Assembly: GCF_004296935.1 (NCBI RefSeq) | Contig: NZ_SCVH01000122.1 | Span: 1 to 40,817, forward strand | Direction: 5' to 3' | DNA length: 40,817 bases | Source of the DNA: Reyranella sp. | GTDB lineage: Bacteria > Pseudomonadota > Alphaproteobacteria > Reyranellales > Reyranellaceae | Shown: in pieces, positions 28,226 to 37,741 of the stretch | How positions within the stretch are numbered: position 1 is the stretch's first letter | Layout: each line of letters starts with the position of its first letter | The notes under the pieces: generated by a model | Told to the model about the DNA's origin: nothing | Databases searched by the model: none | The model's input: only the letters and a program-made list of their open reading frames with translations | Translations under genes and position numbers: made by a program

Positions 28226-29392
28226 GTGCGCACGAACCGGTTGAAGGCATTCATCGACAGCGAGGCGGCGTCGGCGCTGCCGTTGCTGGCCGCGGCGGTG
28301 CTGGCGCTGGTGCTGGCCAACTCGCCGCTCGCCGGCACGATCCACGGGCTGCTCGCGGACAAGCTCACGATCGCCTACGGCCCGGTGGGCCTGTCCAAGC
28401 CGCTGCTGCTGTGGATCAACGACGGGCTGATGGCGGTGTTCTTCCTGCTGGTCGGCCTCGAGATCAAGCGCGAGGTCGTCGAGGGCGAGCTGTCGCGGCC
28501 CTCGCAGGTGGCGCTGCCCATCGTGGCGGCGGCGGGCGGCATGATCGTGCCGGGCCTGGTCTATGTGGCGTTCAACTGGGGCGACCCCGTGGCCCTGCGC
28601 GGCTTCGCGATTCCAGCCGCGACCGACATCGCCTTTTCGCTCGGCGTGCTGGCGGCGCTGGGCAGCCGCGTACCGCTCGCCCTGAAGGTCTTCCTGACCA
28701 CGCTTGCGATCGTCGACGATCTCGGCGCCATCCTGATCATCGCGGCCTTCTATACCCGCCATCTCTCGTTCGAGGCGATGGCCGGGGCGGGCGTTTGCAT
28801 CGTGGTACTGGCGATCCTCAACCGGGCCGGCGTGCGGCGGATCGGACCGTACATGCTGATCGGCGTGGTCCTTTGGGTGTCGGTGCTGAAATCGGGCGTG
28901 CACGCCACGCTGGCGGGCGTCGTGCTCGCCATGTTCATCCCGCTCAAGTCGGCCGGCGAGGCCGACGCGGCGCGGCCTGCCATCCATCTCGAACATGCGC
29001 TGAAGCCGTGGTCGGCCTGGTTCATCATGCCGGTCTTCGCTTTCGCCAACGCCGGGCTCTCGCTCGGCGATCTATCGCTGGCAAGCCTCTTCGAGCCGGT
29101 ACCGCTCGGCATCGTGGCCGGCCTGTTCGTCGGCAAGCAGGTGGGCATCGTGCTGGGTGCCGGTCTCCTCATCGCACTCGGCTGGGCTGCAATGCCGGCG
29201 GGCGCCACGTGGCGCCAACTCTATGGCGTATCAATCCTGGGCGGCATCGGCTTCACCATGAGCCTGTTCATCGGCACGCTGGCTTTCGCCGATGCGGCGC
29301 ACGAATCGCAGGTCCGGCTGGGCGTCCTGGCGGGCTCGCTGTTGTCGGCGCTGGTCGGCTACGCCGTGCTGCGCTGGCCGTCGCGGACCTAG
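28226..29392 (+). CDS. nhaA: Na+/H+ antiporter NhaA
   Basis: Inner-membrane antiporter exchanging sodium or lithium for protons. It has 388 residues from a GTG at 28226, the same length as E. coli NhaA. The paired aspartates of the ion site are Asp164 and Asp165 in AIVDDLGAIL. Asp134, in ATDIAFSLG, corresponds to E. coli Asp133. The GTG is chosen because the family begins at the RLKAFIDSEAA region, GGGAA lies seven bases upstream, and an earlier TTG at 28205 falls in the T-run of the preceding terminator. Confidence 0.95.
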   Translation: MRTNRLKAFIDSEAASALPLLAAAVLALVLANSPLAGTIHGLLADKLTIAYGPVGLSKPLLLWINDGLMAVFFLLVGLEIKREVVEGELSRPSQVALPIVAAAGGMIVPGLVYVAFNWGDPVALRGFAIPAATDIAFSLGVLAALGSRVPLALKVFLTTLAIVDDLGAILIIAAFYTRHLSFEAMAGAGVCIVVLAILNRAGVRRIGPYMLIGVVLWVSVLKSGVHATLAGVVLAMFIPLKSAGEADAARPAIHLEHALKPWSAWFIMPVFAFANAGLSLGDLSLASLFEPVPLGIVAGLFVGKQVGIVLGAGLLIALGWAAMPAGATWRQLYGVSILGGIGFTMSLFIGTLAFADAAHESQVRLGVLAGSLLSALVGYAVLRWPSRT

Positions 29393-29430
29393 ATTGCGCG
29401 ACGCTCGTCGCGGTCTATACTTTCGCCATC

Positions 29431-29937
29431 ATGCGGCGCACATCCTACGAGCAGATGAACTGTTCGATCGCCTCGGCGCTCGACGTCGTGGGGGAGCCGT
29501 GGACGCTGCTCATCGTGCGCGACGCCTTCTACGGCGTGCGGCGCTTCGACGAATTCCAGGAGAATCTCGGTATCGCCCGCAATGTACTGACGGCGCGGCT
29601 GAAGAAACTCGTCGAGGCTGGCGTCTTTCGCAAGACTGCCTACCGCCAGCGGCCGCTGCGCCATGAATACCGCCTGACCGACAAGGGTGCGGCGCTGTTC
29701 ACCGTCATCGTCGGCTTGAAACAGTGGGGCGACCGCCATGGTGCAGCGGCACGCAGCGGCAAGCCGATGGATCTCGTCGACCGCAGCGACGGCCGACCGC
29801 TCGATCCCGTGCTGATCGATGCCGAGAGCGGCCGGCGGATCGAACTCACCAATGTGCGCGCCGTCGCCGGGCCCGGCGCCGACCAGGGCACGCGTGCCTT
29901 CTTCGAACGCCTGACGCTGAACCGCCCGCCACGCTAG
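29431..29937 (+). CDS. HxlR-type winged helix regulator
   Basis: 168 residues. The N-terminal half (to about residue 110) is the HxlR/MarR-like winged helix: NCSIASALDVVGEPWTLLI, RRFDEFQENLGIARNVLTARL and RHEYRLTDKG. Cys11 is at the site where some HxlR proteins sense thiol-reactive compounds. The C-terminal part has the short extension common in the family. It starts 38 bases after nhaA; a TATACT at 29415-29420 might be a -10 element. Its target is unknown; the nearest genes are nhaA and the DUF4169 gene. Confidence 0.92.
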   Translation: MRRTSYEQMNCSIASALDVVGEPWTLLIVRDAFYGVRRFDEFQENLGIARNVLTARLKKLVEAGVFRKTAYRQRPLRHEYRLTDKGAALFTVIVGLKQWGDRHGAAARSGKPMDLVDRSDGRPLDPVLIDAESGRRIELTNVRAVAGPGADQGTRAFFERLTLNRPPR

Positions 29938-29942
29938 CGCGG

Positions 29943-30128
29943 TCAGGGCTTCTCGGGCTCGAGCTGCTTGCCGGCGAGCGACCGGCGCGCGCGGATCTCT
30001 GCGTCCCTATCGGTCGTCTTCTCCGCCTTGGTGCGGCCGAAGCGCCGGCGATTGGCGTCGGCTTCGTTCTCGCGGTCGCGCTGTGCCTTGTCCTTGCGCA
30101 CGCGCCTCAGGTTGACGATCTCGGCCAT
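29943..30128 (-). CDS. DUF4169 family protein
   Basis: 61-residue basic, highly charged protein matching the alphaproteobacterial DUF4169 family, recognised by MAEIVNLRRVRKDKA at the start and RRRFGRTKAEK in the middle. Its function is unknown and no domain is visible beyond a charged helix. The start is the ATG at 30128. It converges on the HxlR gene with five bases between stops and is divergent from the AsmA gene. In many alphaproteobacteria, as I recall, this family sits near fumarase, a ribbon-helix-helix protein and SspB, all of which are elsewhere in this window. Confidence 0.85.
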   Translation of the reverse strand: MAEIVNLRRVRKDKAQRDRENEADANRRRFGRTKAEKTTDRDAEIRARRSLAGKQLEPEKP

Positions 30129-30196
30129 TTTTTCTCTATGCCGCGCTGCGGGGCGATGCGCTAGTGTTTCGTCGAGCCGAACGACAGGAGCGTTCC

Positions 30197-33100
30197 ATGA
30201 CCCCATCCATGCGCAAGAAGGTTTTGGTCGGCGGCGGTGGCATCGTCGGCCTGCTGATTGTGGCGCTGATCGCAGCGCCCCTGCTCATCGACGTCAATTC
30301 CTACAAGCCCGTGATCGCCGCCGAGGTGAAGAAGGCGACGGGCCGCGATCTCGTGCTCGACGGTCCCATCAAGCTGTCGCTGCTTCCGATACCGGAGATT
30401 TCGATCAGCGGCGTGAAGTTCTTCAACGTGCCGGGTTCCAAGAACGCGAACATGGTCGAGGTGAAATCGGTCATCGTGAAACCCTCGCTGCTCGCCCTGC
30501 TGGCGGGCGGTCTCGAGGCGAGCGAGGTGACCCTGATCGAGCCCAAGATCGTTCTCGAGGTCAACGCCGAGGGCAAGCCGAATTGGGAGTTCACGCCGTC
30601 GGTGGCCGAAGCCAAGCCGGCGGCGGCCAAGCCCGGTTCGGCCAAGCCGCTGTCGCTCGGCCGATTCACCATCGAGAACGGCACGCTCATCTTCAGCGAC
30701 TCCAAGGACGGACTCTCGGTGGTGGCCGAGAAGGCCAATTTCTCGGCATCGGTCGGCTCACTCGACGGACCCTATGCCCTGGCGGGAGGGGCCACCGTGA
30801 ACGGCTCGCCGCTCAAGCTCGACCTCGCCCTGAGCGCCAGGAGCGCGGCTGGACACAACGCCGATGTCTCCCTCGAGGCGGGCGGCGGCAAGCTCTCCTT
30901 CAAGGGGACGTTGAGCGAACTCGGGCCGAACGCCCGGCTGGCCGGCATCGCGTCGGTCTCCACCGAACAACTGACGACGTTCATCGGCACGCTGGTGCGG
31001 CTTGGTGGCCAGCCCGAGCCCGCCCTGCCGCCGCTGCTCGCCGGCAAGTTCAATTTCGACGGCGCCATCGACGTCTCGCAGACGGCGTTAGCGGCCAAGG
31101 ACTTCAAGATGGCGCTGGGCGAGGACAATGGCTCGGGCTCGCTGTCGGTGACCTTGAAGCCGGCGCTGGCGCTCGACGGCAAGCTCGTGGTGCCGCGGCT
31201 GGATCTCGATCGGTGGTTGGCGACGCTGGCGCGACCTGCGACGCCGGCGCCCGCCGCAGCGACCGTGCCGCCGGCCGCGACCGCGGCACGGAGCACGCCT
31301 GCCACCCGCGCGGCGACCGGGAGCGGTTTTCCCGCCAACCTGAGGGCCAATCTGGCGCTCGATGTCGGTGAGGTGATCTACAACAAGAAGCCGATCCGCA
31401 ATGTGGCGATCGAACTGGAGGCGCGGGGCGGTGCAGTCGCCGTTCCCAAGCTCACCGCGACCCTGCCGGGCGACATGACGCTCCAGGCGCGCTCGACCAT
31501 GACGGGCGACCCGTCGCGGCCGGCGGTATCGGGCGATTTCAGCCTGCTCGGCCCCAAGCTGCGCGAGACCCTGGCGTGGCTCGACGTCGACGTCTCGTCC
31601 GTTCCCGCGGCCAAACTCACCCGCCTCAGCATGAAGGGCAAGATGTCCTCGACCGGCGGCAACGTGGCGGTGAGCGACGCCTCCTTCGAACTCGACGACC
31701 TCAAGGGCAGCGGCGGCATCACCGTCACTTTCGGCGTGCCGATGTCGATCGTGACCAACCTGGCGATCGACACGCTCGATCTCGATTCCTACATCGCGCC
31801 GGCGGCCGCCGGACAGAAGCCGGCGGCGCCGGCAGCGGCCTCCGCCAAGCCGGCCGTGGCCGGACCGACGGTCGGCCTCAAGGCCAGGATCGCCCGGCTG
31901 ATCTACCAAAAGGAGACGATCGGCGGCATCGATGTCGACGTCGCCCTGCAGGGCAGCACGCTGCGCCTGACCGACGTCAAGGTGTCGAACCTGCTGGGTG
32001 CCCGGCTGGCGGTTCGCGGCACGGTGGCGGGCTACGACACCGCCCAGCCGCGTCCCGACATCGCCTTCAACTTCGAGGCGCCGGACATGACCCGGCTGCT
32101 GAAGTTCGCCGGCGCCACGGCGCCGGCCGGGCTCGGCGCGGTGAGCGCGAGCGGCGGCGTGGCGGGCAGCCTCGAGCAGCTCAGCTTGCGCGAACTTGCG
32201 GTCAACGGCATGGGCCACAGCATCCGGGCAACCGGCACGCTGTCGTTGCCTGGCATTTCCAAGGGCGCGCCCCAGTCGGCGGCCTACAAGGGCAATGTCG
32301 TGCTGAACGGCCAGGCGCTCGAAGGGTCGGTCGACGTGAAGCTCACGGGCAAGCCCAACATCACTGCCGATCTGCGGGCCAATGTGCTCGACCTCGACAG
32401 GATCGGCGGCAGTGCCCCGGCGCGCGCGCCGGCGCGCGGCCATGGCGCCCAGCCGATCGATACCGCGGCGCTGCGCAGCGTCGACGGCTCGTTCAGGCTG
32501 GTGGCGGGAACCCTGATCAGTGCGCCGCTGCGCATCGGCAACGCCGACCTCGCGGCCACGCTCAAGGACGGCGTGCTGACCGTCTCGCACTTCAAGGGCG
32601 CGCTGTATGGCGGGTCGCTGGCGCTATCCGGCGTGGTCAACGGCAGCCAGCCGACGCTGTCCTTCGACTTCAAGGGCGATGCCAGCGGCATCTATGTCGG
32701 CGAGGCGTTGCGCAGCACCTCGGGTACCAACCAGTTCGGCGGCGGCGTGAAGGTGACGATCGACGGCCGGCTGAATGCCAGCGGCATCACGGTGCGCGGC
32801 GGCGGAGCGACATCGGACCAGATCAAGAGTTCGATGGCGGGCGGCGCGCAGCTGAGCGGCCACATCTTCGCCGGCGCCGACAAGGCGCTGCAGGTGCTGG
32901 GTGGAGCGGCTGCCGGCGCCGCCGGTGGCGTGATCGACCAGACCCTGGGCAACGTCCTGGGCGCCGTCGGCCAGAAGGGCGGCGTCGGCGTCGGCAATAT
33001 CCTGAATGCCATCGCCCTGGTGCTGAACCGCTTCGTCAATCACGACAGCCCGATCTCGGGCCGGGTCGACATCGCGGGTGGCGTGCTGACCGACCGGAAC

Positions 33101-33406
33101 CTGGTCGTCCAGGGTAACCGGGCGACCGCCCACGTCGCGACCCGCACCAACTTCGGCAACTCGACGACCGACACGACGATCAACTTCATGATCGCCGAAG
33201 ACGGCTCGGCGCCGTACCTGATCACCACGGTGCGCGGGTCGATGTCGTCGCCATCGTTCAACGTCACGCGCGGCACCGCCAAGGACCCGCCGGGCATGAT
33301 AAGCACCCTGCCGGGTGTGAAGCAGCTGGAGCAGATCCCGGTGCCGGGGCGCTCGTCGATCCCGAGCATTCCCATTCCCAACATACCCGGCCTGTTCGGC
33401 CGCTGA
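30197..33406 (+). CDS. AsmA family protein
   Basis: 1,069 residues, with one N-terminal membrane helix at about 10-32 and a long periplasmic part, as in AsmA/TamB-like proteins proposed to help move phospholipids to the outer membrane. AsmA hallmarks are IDVNSYKPVIAAEVKKATGRDLVLDGPIKLSLLP near the N-terminus and a glycine-rich AsmA-2 C-terminal domain (about 780-1,000). Ala/Pro-rich linkers lie near residues 353-380 and 535-556. The start is the ATG at 30197, behind CAGGAG. It is followed nine bases on by the nitroreductase gene, a likely operon. Confidence 0.92.
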   Translation: MTPSMRKKVLVGGGGIVGLLIVALIAAPLLIDVNSYKPVIAAEVKKATGRDLVLDGPIKLSLLPIPEISISGVKFFNVPGSKNANMVEVKSVIVKPSLLALLAGGLEASEVTLIEPKIVLEVNAEGKPNWEFTPSVAEAKPAAAKPGSAKPLSLGRFTIENGTLIFSDSKDGLSVVAEKANFSASVGSLDGPYALAGGATVNGSPLKLDLALSARSAAGHNADVSLEAGGGKLSFKGTLSELGPNARLAGIASVSTEQLTTFIGTLVRLGGQPEPALPPLLAGKFNFDGAIDVSQTALAAKDFKMALGEDNGSGSLSVTLKPALALDGKLVVPRLDLDRWLATLARPATPAPAAATVPPAATAARSTPATRAATGSGFPANLRANLALDVGEVIYNKKPIRNVAIELEARGGAVAVPKLTATLPGDMTLQARSTMTGDPSRPAVSGDFSLLGPKLRETLAWLDVDVSSVPAAKLTRLSMKGKMSSTGGNVAVSDASFELDDLKGSGGITVTFGVPMSIVTNLAIDTLDLDSYIAPAAAGQKPAAPAAASAKPAVAGPTVGLKARIARLIYQKETIGGIDVDVALQGSTLRLTDVKVSNLLGARLAVRGTVAGYDTAQPRPDIAFNFEAPDMTRLLKFAGATAPAGLGAVSASGGVAGSLEQLSLRELAVNGMGHSIRATGTLSLPGISKGAPQSAAYKGNVVLNGQALEGSVDVKLTGKPNITADLRANVLDLDRIGGSAPARAPARGHGAQPIDTAALRSVDGSFRLVAGTLISAPLRIGNADLAATLKDGVLTVSHFKGALYGGSLALSGVVNGSQPTLSFDFKGDASGIYVGEALRSTSGTNQFGGGVKVTIDGRLNASGITVRGGGATSDQIKSSMAGGAQLSGHIFAGADKALQVLGGAAAGAAGGVIDQTLGNVLGAVGQKGGVGVGNILNAIALVLNRFVNHDSPISGRVDIAGGVLTDRNLVVQGNRATAHVATRTNFGNSTTDTTINFMIAEDGSAPYLITTVRGSMSSPSFNVTRGTAKDPPGMISTLPGVKQLEQIPVPGRSSIPSIPIPNIPGLFGR

Positions 33407-33415
33407 GGAGACACC

Positions 33416-34246
33416 TTGCTCGATCGATTGCTGACGACGCTCAGGGCGCGGTTCGGGTCCGCACCTGCGCTCAAGGAGGTGCCGAAAGGCGTCGAGGTCC
33501 TGGCCGACATGGCCAATCGCCGCGTCGTGCGGCGCTACGCCGACAAGCCGCTCGATCCCGCCTTGCTCGAGACGCTCTGCGCGGTGGCGCTGTCGGCGCC
33601 GTCCAAGAGCGACCTGCAGCAGGCCGACATCGTGATCGTGACCGACACGGGCCAGCGCGCCAAGCTCGAGGCGCTGATCCCGGAGAATCCCTGGGCCAAG
33701 GCGGGGCCGGCGCTGCTGGTCTTCTGCGGCAACAACCGTCGCCACCGGCTCCTCTTCGAATGGCGCGGCCGGCCCTTCGTGAACGACTATCTCGACCCGT
33801 TCTTCAATGCCGCGGTCGACGCCGGCATCGTGCTCGCGACCTTCATTGCCGCCGCCGACCGGGTCGGGCTGGGGACCTGCCCGATCAGCCAGATTCGCAA
33901 CCATGCCGCCCAGGTATCCGATGTGCTTGGCCTGCCGCCGCATGTGTTCCCCGTGGCCGGGCTGGGGATCGGCTGGCCGTCCTTCGAGGGGGTGATGAGC
34001 CCCAGGCTCGGCCTCGACGTGTCGATCCACCGGGACCGCTACGACGAGACCGGGCTCCGGGAAAAGGTCGCCGCCTACGACCTCAGGCGCAACGAGACGC
34101 AGCCCTACAAGACCCAGCGCTTCGTCGACAAGTTCGGCGAGGCCCCGGTCTATGGCTGGTCCGAGGACAAGGCGCGGCAATATTCGGTTCCGGAGCGGGC
34201 CGATTTCGGCGCATTCGTGCGCGCCAAGGGCTTCAAACTCGACTGA
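33416..34246 (+). CDS. nitroreductase family protein
   Basis: 276-residue FMN-type oxidoreductase fold. The N-terminal motif NRRVVRRYADKPLDPALLETL and APSKSDLQQ match flavin-binding residues of the family, with GLGTCPISQIRNHAAQVSDVLGLP later. The substrate is unknown. The start is a TTG at 33416 with GAGGAG at 33405-33410. It lies nine bases after the AsmA gene. Its last 14 bases overlap the converging ribbon-helix-helix gene. Confidence 0.9.
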   Translation: MLDRLLTTLRARFGSAPALKEVPKGVEVLADMANRRVVRRYADKPLDPALLETLCAVALSAPSKSDLQQADIVIVTDTGQRAKLEALIPENPWAKAGPALLVFCGNNRRHRLLFEWRGRPFVNDYLDPFFNAAVDAGIVLATFIAAADRVGLGTCPISQIRNHAAQVSDVLGLPPHVFPVAGLGIGWPSFEGVMSPRLGLDVSIHRDRYDETGLREKVAAYDLRRNETQPYKTQRFVDKFGEAPVYGWSEDKARQYSVPERADFGAFVRAKGFKLD

Positions 34247-34463
34247 TTGTTCGTTTTTTCAGTTCGTCGAGCACGTGGAGACGAAGGGCGCTCGACAGGT
34301 TGGGCGGGACCGCCCCGGCGCTTCGGGCATGGTCGATCTCGGCCACCAGGGCGTTGAGGGACAGGCCACGCGCCCGGGAAATCTCGGAAAGCTCGGCCCA
34401 GAAGGCATCTTCCAGCGAGATGCTGGTCCGGTGGCCGTCGATGGTGACCGAGCGTTTGCGCAT
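34233..34463 (-). CDS. ribbon-helix-helix domain protein
   Basis: 76 residues. The N-terminus MRKRSVTIDGHRTSISLEDAFWAELSEISRARGLSLNALVAEID fits a ribbon-helix-helix fold (strand, then two helices), the DNA-binding fold of small antitoxin-type regulators. No toxin gene is adjacent, so I read it as a stand-alone regulator of the alphaproteobacterial RHH_4-like group. The start at ATG 34463 is chosen over 34511 because the fold begins there. It overlaps the end of the nitroreductase gene by 14 bases. Confidence 0.85.
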   Translation of the reverse strand: MRKRSVTIDGHRTSISLEDAFWAELSEISRARGLSLNALVAEIDHARSAGAVPPNLSSALRLHVLDELKKRTISRV

Positions 34464-34517
34464 GCCGGGACTGTGGCAGCGGCCCTGGGGAGCGGCAACA
34501 CGCCCCCTCAACCCGCC

Positions 34518-34546
34518 TTGCCGCCGTCACAGAGCGTGCGTATAAG
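34518..34546 (+). promoter_or_regulatory. probable sigma-70 promoter of typA
   Basis: TTGCCG at 34518-34523 and TATAAG at 34541-34546, separated by exactly 17 bases and ending 35 bases ahead of the typA start. It is the best promoter-like pair I found in the window, though the spacing and hexamers alone cannot prove activity. Confidence 0.55.
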
Positions 34547-34581
34547 CGCGCCCAACAATCCCCTCCGGACAAAGTAGTATT

Positions 34582-36414
34582 ATGGATATCCGCAACGTCG
34601 CGATCATCGCGCACGTCGACCATGGCAAGACCACACTGGTCGATTGCCTGCTGAAGCAGAGCGGCACGTTCCGCGACAATCAGCAGGTCGCCGAGCGCGC
34701 CATGGACTCCAACGACCTCGAGCGCGAGCGCGGGATCACCATCCTTGCCAAGGCGACCTCGGTTGTCTGGAAGGGTACGCGCATCAACATCGTCGATACG
34801 CCGGGCCACGCCGACTTCGGCGGCGAGGTAGAGCGCATCCTGTCGATGGTCGACGGCGTGGTGCTGCTGGTCGACGCGGCCGAAGGGCCGCTGCCCCAGA
34901 CCAAGTTCGTGCTCGGCAAGGCGCTGCGCCTCGGCCTGAAGCCGATCGTCCTGATCAACAAGGTCGACCGCTCCGACGCCCGCGCCCATGAGGTGCACGA
35001 CGAGGTGTTCGACCTGTTCTCGGCGCTGGAAGCCAGCGACGAGCAGCTCGACTTCCCGACCCTCTTCGCCTCGGCCCGCCAGGGCTGGGCCGCGACCTCG
35101 CTCGAGGCCGAGCACAAGGACATGGAGCCGCTGTTCGACCTGGTCGTGAAGCATGTGCCGGCGCCCAAGATCGATCCCGATCCCGCCTTCCGCATGCTGG
35201 TGACGACGCTCGAGGCCGACAATTTCCTCGGCCGCATCCTGACCGGCCGCATCCTGTCGGGCTCGGTCAAGCCCAACACCATGATCAAGGCACTGTCGCG
35301 CGACGGCACGGAGCTCGAGCAGACGCGCATCACCCGCGTGCTGGCCTTCCGCGGCCTCGAGCGCATGTCGCTCGACATCGCCGAAGCGGGCGACATCGTC
35401 GCCGTCGCCGGCCTCAAGATCGCCACCGTGGCCGACACCATCGGGGACCTCACGATCAGCGAGCCGATCGCCTCGCAGCCGGTCGATCCGCCGACGCTCG
35501 CCATGACCTTCTCGGTCAACGACTCGCCGCTGGCCGGCACCGAAGGCGACAAGGTCACGACCCGCATGATCCGGGCGCGCCTGATGCGCGAGGGCGAAGG
35601 CAACGTCGCCATCCGCGTCTCCGACACCGAGAACGCCGATTCCTACGAGGTTGCCGGCCGCGGCGAATTGCAGCTCGGCGTGCTGATCGAGACCATGCGT
35701 CGCGAGGGCTTCGAACTTGCCGTCGGCCGCCCGCGCGTGCTGTTCCAGACCGATCCCAAGACTGGCCAGCGTCTCGAGCCGATCGAGGAAGTCGTGATCG
35801 ACGTCGACGACGCCTATACCGGCGCCGTGGTCGAGCAGATCTCCATGCGCAAGGGCGAGCTGCAGGACATGCGGCCCTCGGGTGCCGGCAAGACCCGCCT
35901 GGTGTTCTATGCCCCGTCGCGCGGCCTGATCGGCTATCATGGCGAGTTCCTGACCGACACGCGCGGCACCGGCGTGATGAACCGCATCTTCCACGAATAC
36001 GGCCCCTATCGCGGCCCGATCGCCGGCCGCCGCAACGGCGCGCTGATCGCCAATGCGCCGGGCAACGCGGTGATGTACGCGATGTGGAACCTCGAGGAGC
36101 GGGGCCCGATGTTCATCGATCCCGGCGTGCCGGTGTACATGGGCATGATCATCGGCGAGCACAGCCGCGGCAACGATCTCGAAGTGAACGTGCTCAAGGG
36201 CAAGCAGCTCACCAACATCCGCGCCGCCGGCAAGGACGAGGCCGTGAAGCTCACGCCGCCGCGCAAGATGTCGCTCGAACAGGCGATCGCCTACATTGAA
36301 GAGGACGAGCTGGTCGAGATCACGCCCAAGTCCATCCGGCTGCGCAAGCGCCACCTGAAACTGGAAGACCGCAAGCGCGCCAAGAAAGAGTCGTCCGCGC
36401 AAGCGGCGGAATAG
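34582..36414 (+). CDS. typA: translational GTPase TypA/BipA
   Basis: Ribosome-associated GTPase with the EF-G-like domain order, needed for growth under stress and ribosome assembly in the cold. It has 610 residues, matching the family. GTP motifs are AHVDHGKTT at 10-18, RERGITI at 48-54, DTPGHADF at 72-79 and NKVD at 126-129. The C-terminal domain contains [20 protein letters not shown] and the TypA-specific [18 protein letters not shown] ... [13 protein letters not shown] promoter-like pair is at 34518-34546. Confidence 0.97.
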   Translation: MDIRNVAIIAHVDHGKTTLVDCLLKQSGTFRDNQQVAERAMDSNDLERERGITILAKATSVVWKGTRINIVDTPGHADFGGEVERILSMVDGVVLLVDAAEGPLPQTKFVLGKALRLGLKPIVLINKVDRSDARAHEVHDEVFDLFSALEASDEQLDFPTLFASARQGWAATSLEAEHKDMEPLFDLVVKHVPAPKIDPDPAFRMLVTTLEADNFLGRILTGRILSGSVKPNTMIKALSRDGTELEQTRITRVLAFRGLERMSLDIAEAGDIVAVAGLKIATVADTIGDLTISEPIASQPVDPPTLAMTFSVNDSPLAGTEGDKVTTRMIRARLMREGEGNVAIRVSDTENADSYEVAGRGELQLGVLIETMRREGFELAVGRPRVLFQTDPKTGQRLEPIEEVVIDVDDAYTGAVVEQISMRKGELQDMRPSGAGKTRLVFYAPSRGLIGYHGEFLTDTRGTGVMNRIFHEYGPYRGPIAGRRNGALIANAPGNAVMYAMWNLEERGPMFIDPGVPVYMGMIIGEHSRGNDLEVNVLKGKQLTNIRAAGKDEAVKLTPPRKMSLEQAIAYIEEDELVEITPKSIRLRKRHLKLEDRKRAKKESSAQAAE

Positions 36415-36426
36415 GAACGAAGAAAG

Positions 36427-36807
36427 ATGAGCGGCAGAAAGATAGACTTCGCAGATCGGTTGGAAACGGCAGCCAAGGCCAAGCAGGCCCTGCTCGAGAA
36501 GGCCCGGGCCAAGGATCCCGCCAACGATCCGGAGTTTGCCGCCCGTCTCGCAGAGCGCGCTGCCATCGCTGCCGCCCGCGACGCCCGCGAGGCCGAGCGC
36601 CGGGCTGCCAAGCAGGCCGAGCAGGCGCGCGTCGTTGCTGAACGCGAGGCGGCGAAAGCCGCTGCCGCAGAGGCGGCCGCGGCTGCCGAAGCCGCCGCCG
36701 CGGCCGAGCGCGAAGCCCGCCGGCCGGTCAAGGTGGTGCTGAGCGAGGCCGAGCAGAAAGCCGCCCGCGACGCCCGCTACGCCGCCCGCAAGGCACGCAA
36801 GAAGTAG
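36427..36807 (+). CDS. DUF6481 family protein
   Basis: 126 residues, extremely rich in Ala, Lys, Arg and Glu, with a long predicted coiled-coil helix from about residue 45 to 98 and a basic tail ending ARKARKK. It fits the DUF6481 family by its start (SGRKIDFADRLETAAKAKQALLEKA). It lies 12 bases after typA, so it is probably cotranscribed. Function is unknown; the basic coiled coil suggests RNA or ribosome contact (inference). Confidence 0.8.
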   Translation: MSGRKIDFADRLETAAKAKQALLEKARAKDPANDPEFAARLAERAAIAAARDAREAERRAAKQAEQARVVAEREAAKAAAAEAAAAAEAAAAAEREARRPVKVVLSEAEQKAARDARYAARKARKK

Positions 36808-36825
36808 CTCTCGCGTCGGACGACT

Positions 36826-37503
36826 TCAGAGCTTCCCGCCGGTCAGCGAGGCGCGCTGGCTGATCTCGATATGGTTGCCGTCGGGATCGCAGACGAAGGC
36901 ATAGCGCACCGTCTCGCCCAGGATCCGGGGCTCGCCGCCCGACGTGCCACCGCGCGCCAGGATGCCGGCGTACTCGGCGAGGCAGTCCCATACCTGGACC
37001 GTCGTGTAGCGGTAGCCCGGCCCGCGCCATTCCGGGCTGCGTTCGACCTTGCCCTGCTCGGCGATGACGATCAGCGAGTCGCCGCAGCGGTAGCGACGCT
37101 CGCCCGCGCGCTCGAACTGCATGGCCTCGGTCCAGAAGCGGTCGTGCGCGACAGGGTCGTTGACCCGCAGCAGGACCGCGATGCCCTCGACGCCGTTCGT
37201 GCCCTTCGGCACCAGGCTCACCTTGTTGCCGTCGGGATCGGCCAGTCGCTGTGGCGCGGCGAGGCCCTCACGCGCGATCTCGAGGCCGACGATGCCCGAG
37301 GGCGCCGCCGCGGGCAGGGGATCACGCGAATGGTTCATTTTGAGGATCGAGCCGTTCATGTGATGGCGATGCTGCTGTACGCCGCCGCCCACCTTGCCCA
37401 TGTGGTCGTAGGGCAGGCCCACGGTCTGCTGCCAGAAGGCGAGCTGCTCATCGCGCTTGGTGGAGAACAGGCCGACATCGATGTGCTGTTTGGCGAGATT
37501 CAT
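36826..37503 (-). CDS. VOC (glyoxalase/bleomycin resistance) superfamily protein
   Basis: 225 residues built from two betaalphabetabetabeta halves. The first half has HIDVGLFSTKRDEQLAFWQQTVGLPYD and the second RVNDPVAHDRFWTEAM ... CDPDGNHIEISQR. The C-terminal DPDGNHIEI is the usual metal-ligand motif; the first half also has DPDGNKVSLV. The reaction is unknown: members range from lyases and dioxygenases to resistance proteins. It converges on the DUF6481 gene with 18 bases between stops. Confidence 0.88.
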   Translation of the reverse strand: MNLAKQHIDVGLFSTKRDEQLAFWQQTVGLPYDHMGKVGGGVQQHRHHMNGSILKMNHSRDPLPAAAPSGIVGLEIAREGLAAPQRLADPDGNKVSLVPKGTNGVEGIAVLLRVNDPVAHDRFWTEAMQFERAGERRYRCGDSLIVIAEQGKVERSPEWRGPGYRYTTVQVWDCLAEYAGILARGGTSGGEPRILGETVRYAFVCDPDGNHIEISQRASLTGGKL

Positions 37504-37741
37504 GGCGCCAGTGTAACGCGGTGCACGAAAAAGCCACGATCAGTTCTTAGGTAAAACCTTATCAAGTCGCTAGAAGCTATTGAATCGCCTTCGTGAATCG
37601 CATTTTCGGGCGATCGCATGCTTCGAAACAACTCTTACAAACCCCATCACGACTCCAGCCCGAGGCGGTTGCTAGAAGGGCAGTGGGTGAAGGGGTCGGC
37701 AGATGGGGATCTGCCGCCCGAAAATGTGGGAAGGAACTACG
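37504..37741. other. intergenic region ahead of the SH3-like protein gene
   Basis: 238 bases between the divergent VOC and SH3-like genes, AT-richer than its surroundings. AATCGC appears twice as a short repeat, and a short AGGT/ACCT inverted pair is near 37549. Ribosome-site-like GGGAAGGA precedes 37742. I see no RNA gene or clear promoter hexamers here. Confidence 0.3.

Noticed and set aside
31088-32590. 500-codon open frame on the minus strand
   Set aside because: It is antisense to the AsmA gene, with shadow-frame composition.
34233-34463. Ribbon-helix-helix gene as an antitoxin of a toxin-antitoxin pair
   Set aside because: No small toxin-like gene is adjacent on the same strand.
34150-36402. 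750-codon open frame on the minus strand
   Set aside because: It is antisense to typA and has no recognisable domain; typA on the plus strand is unmistakable.
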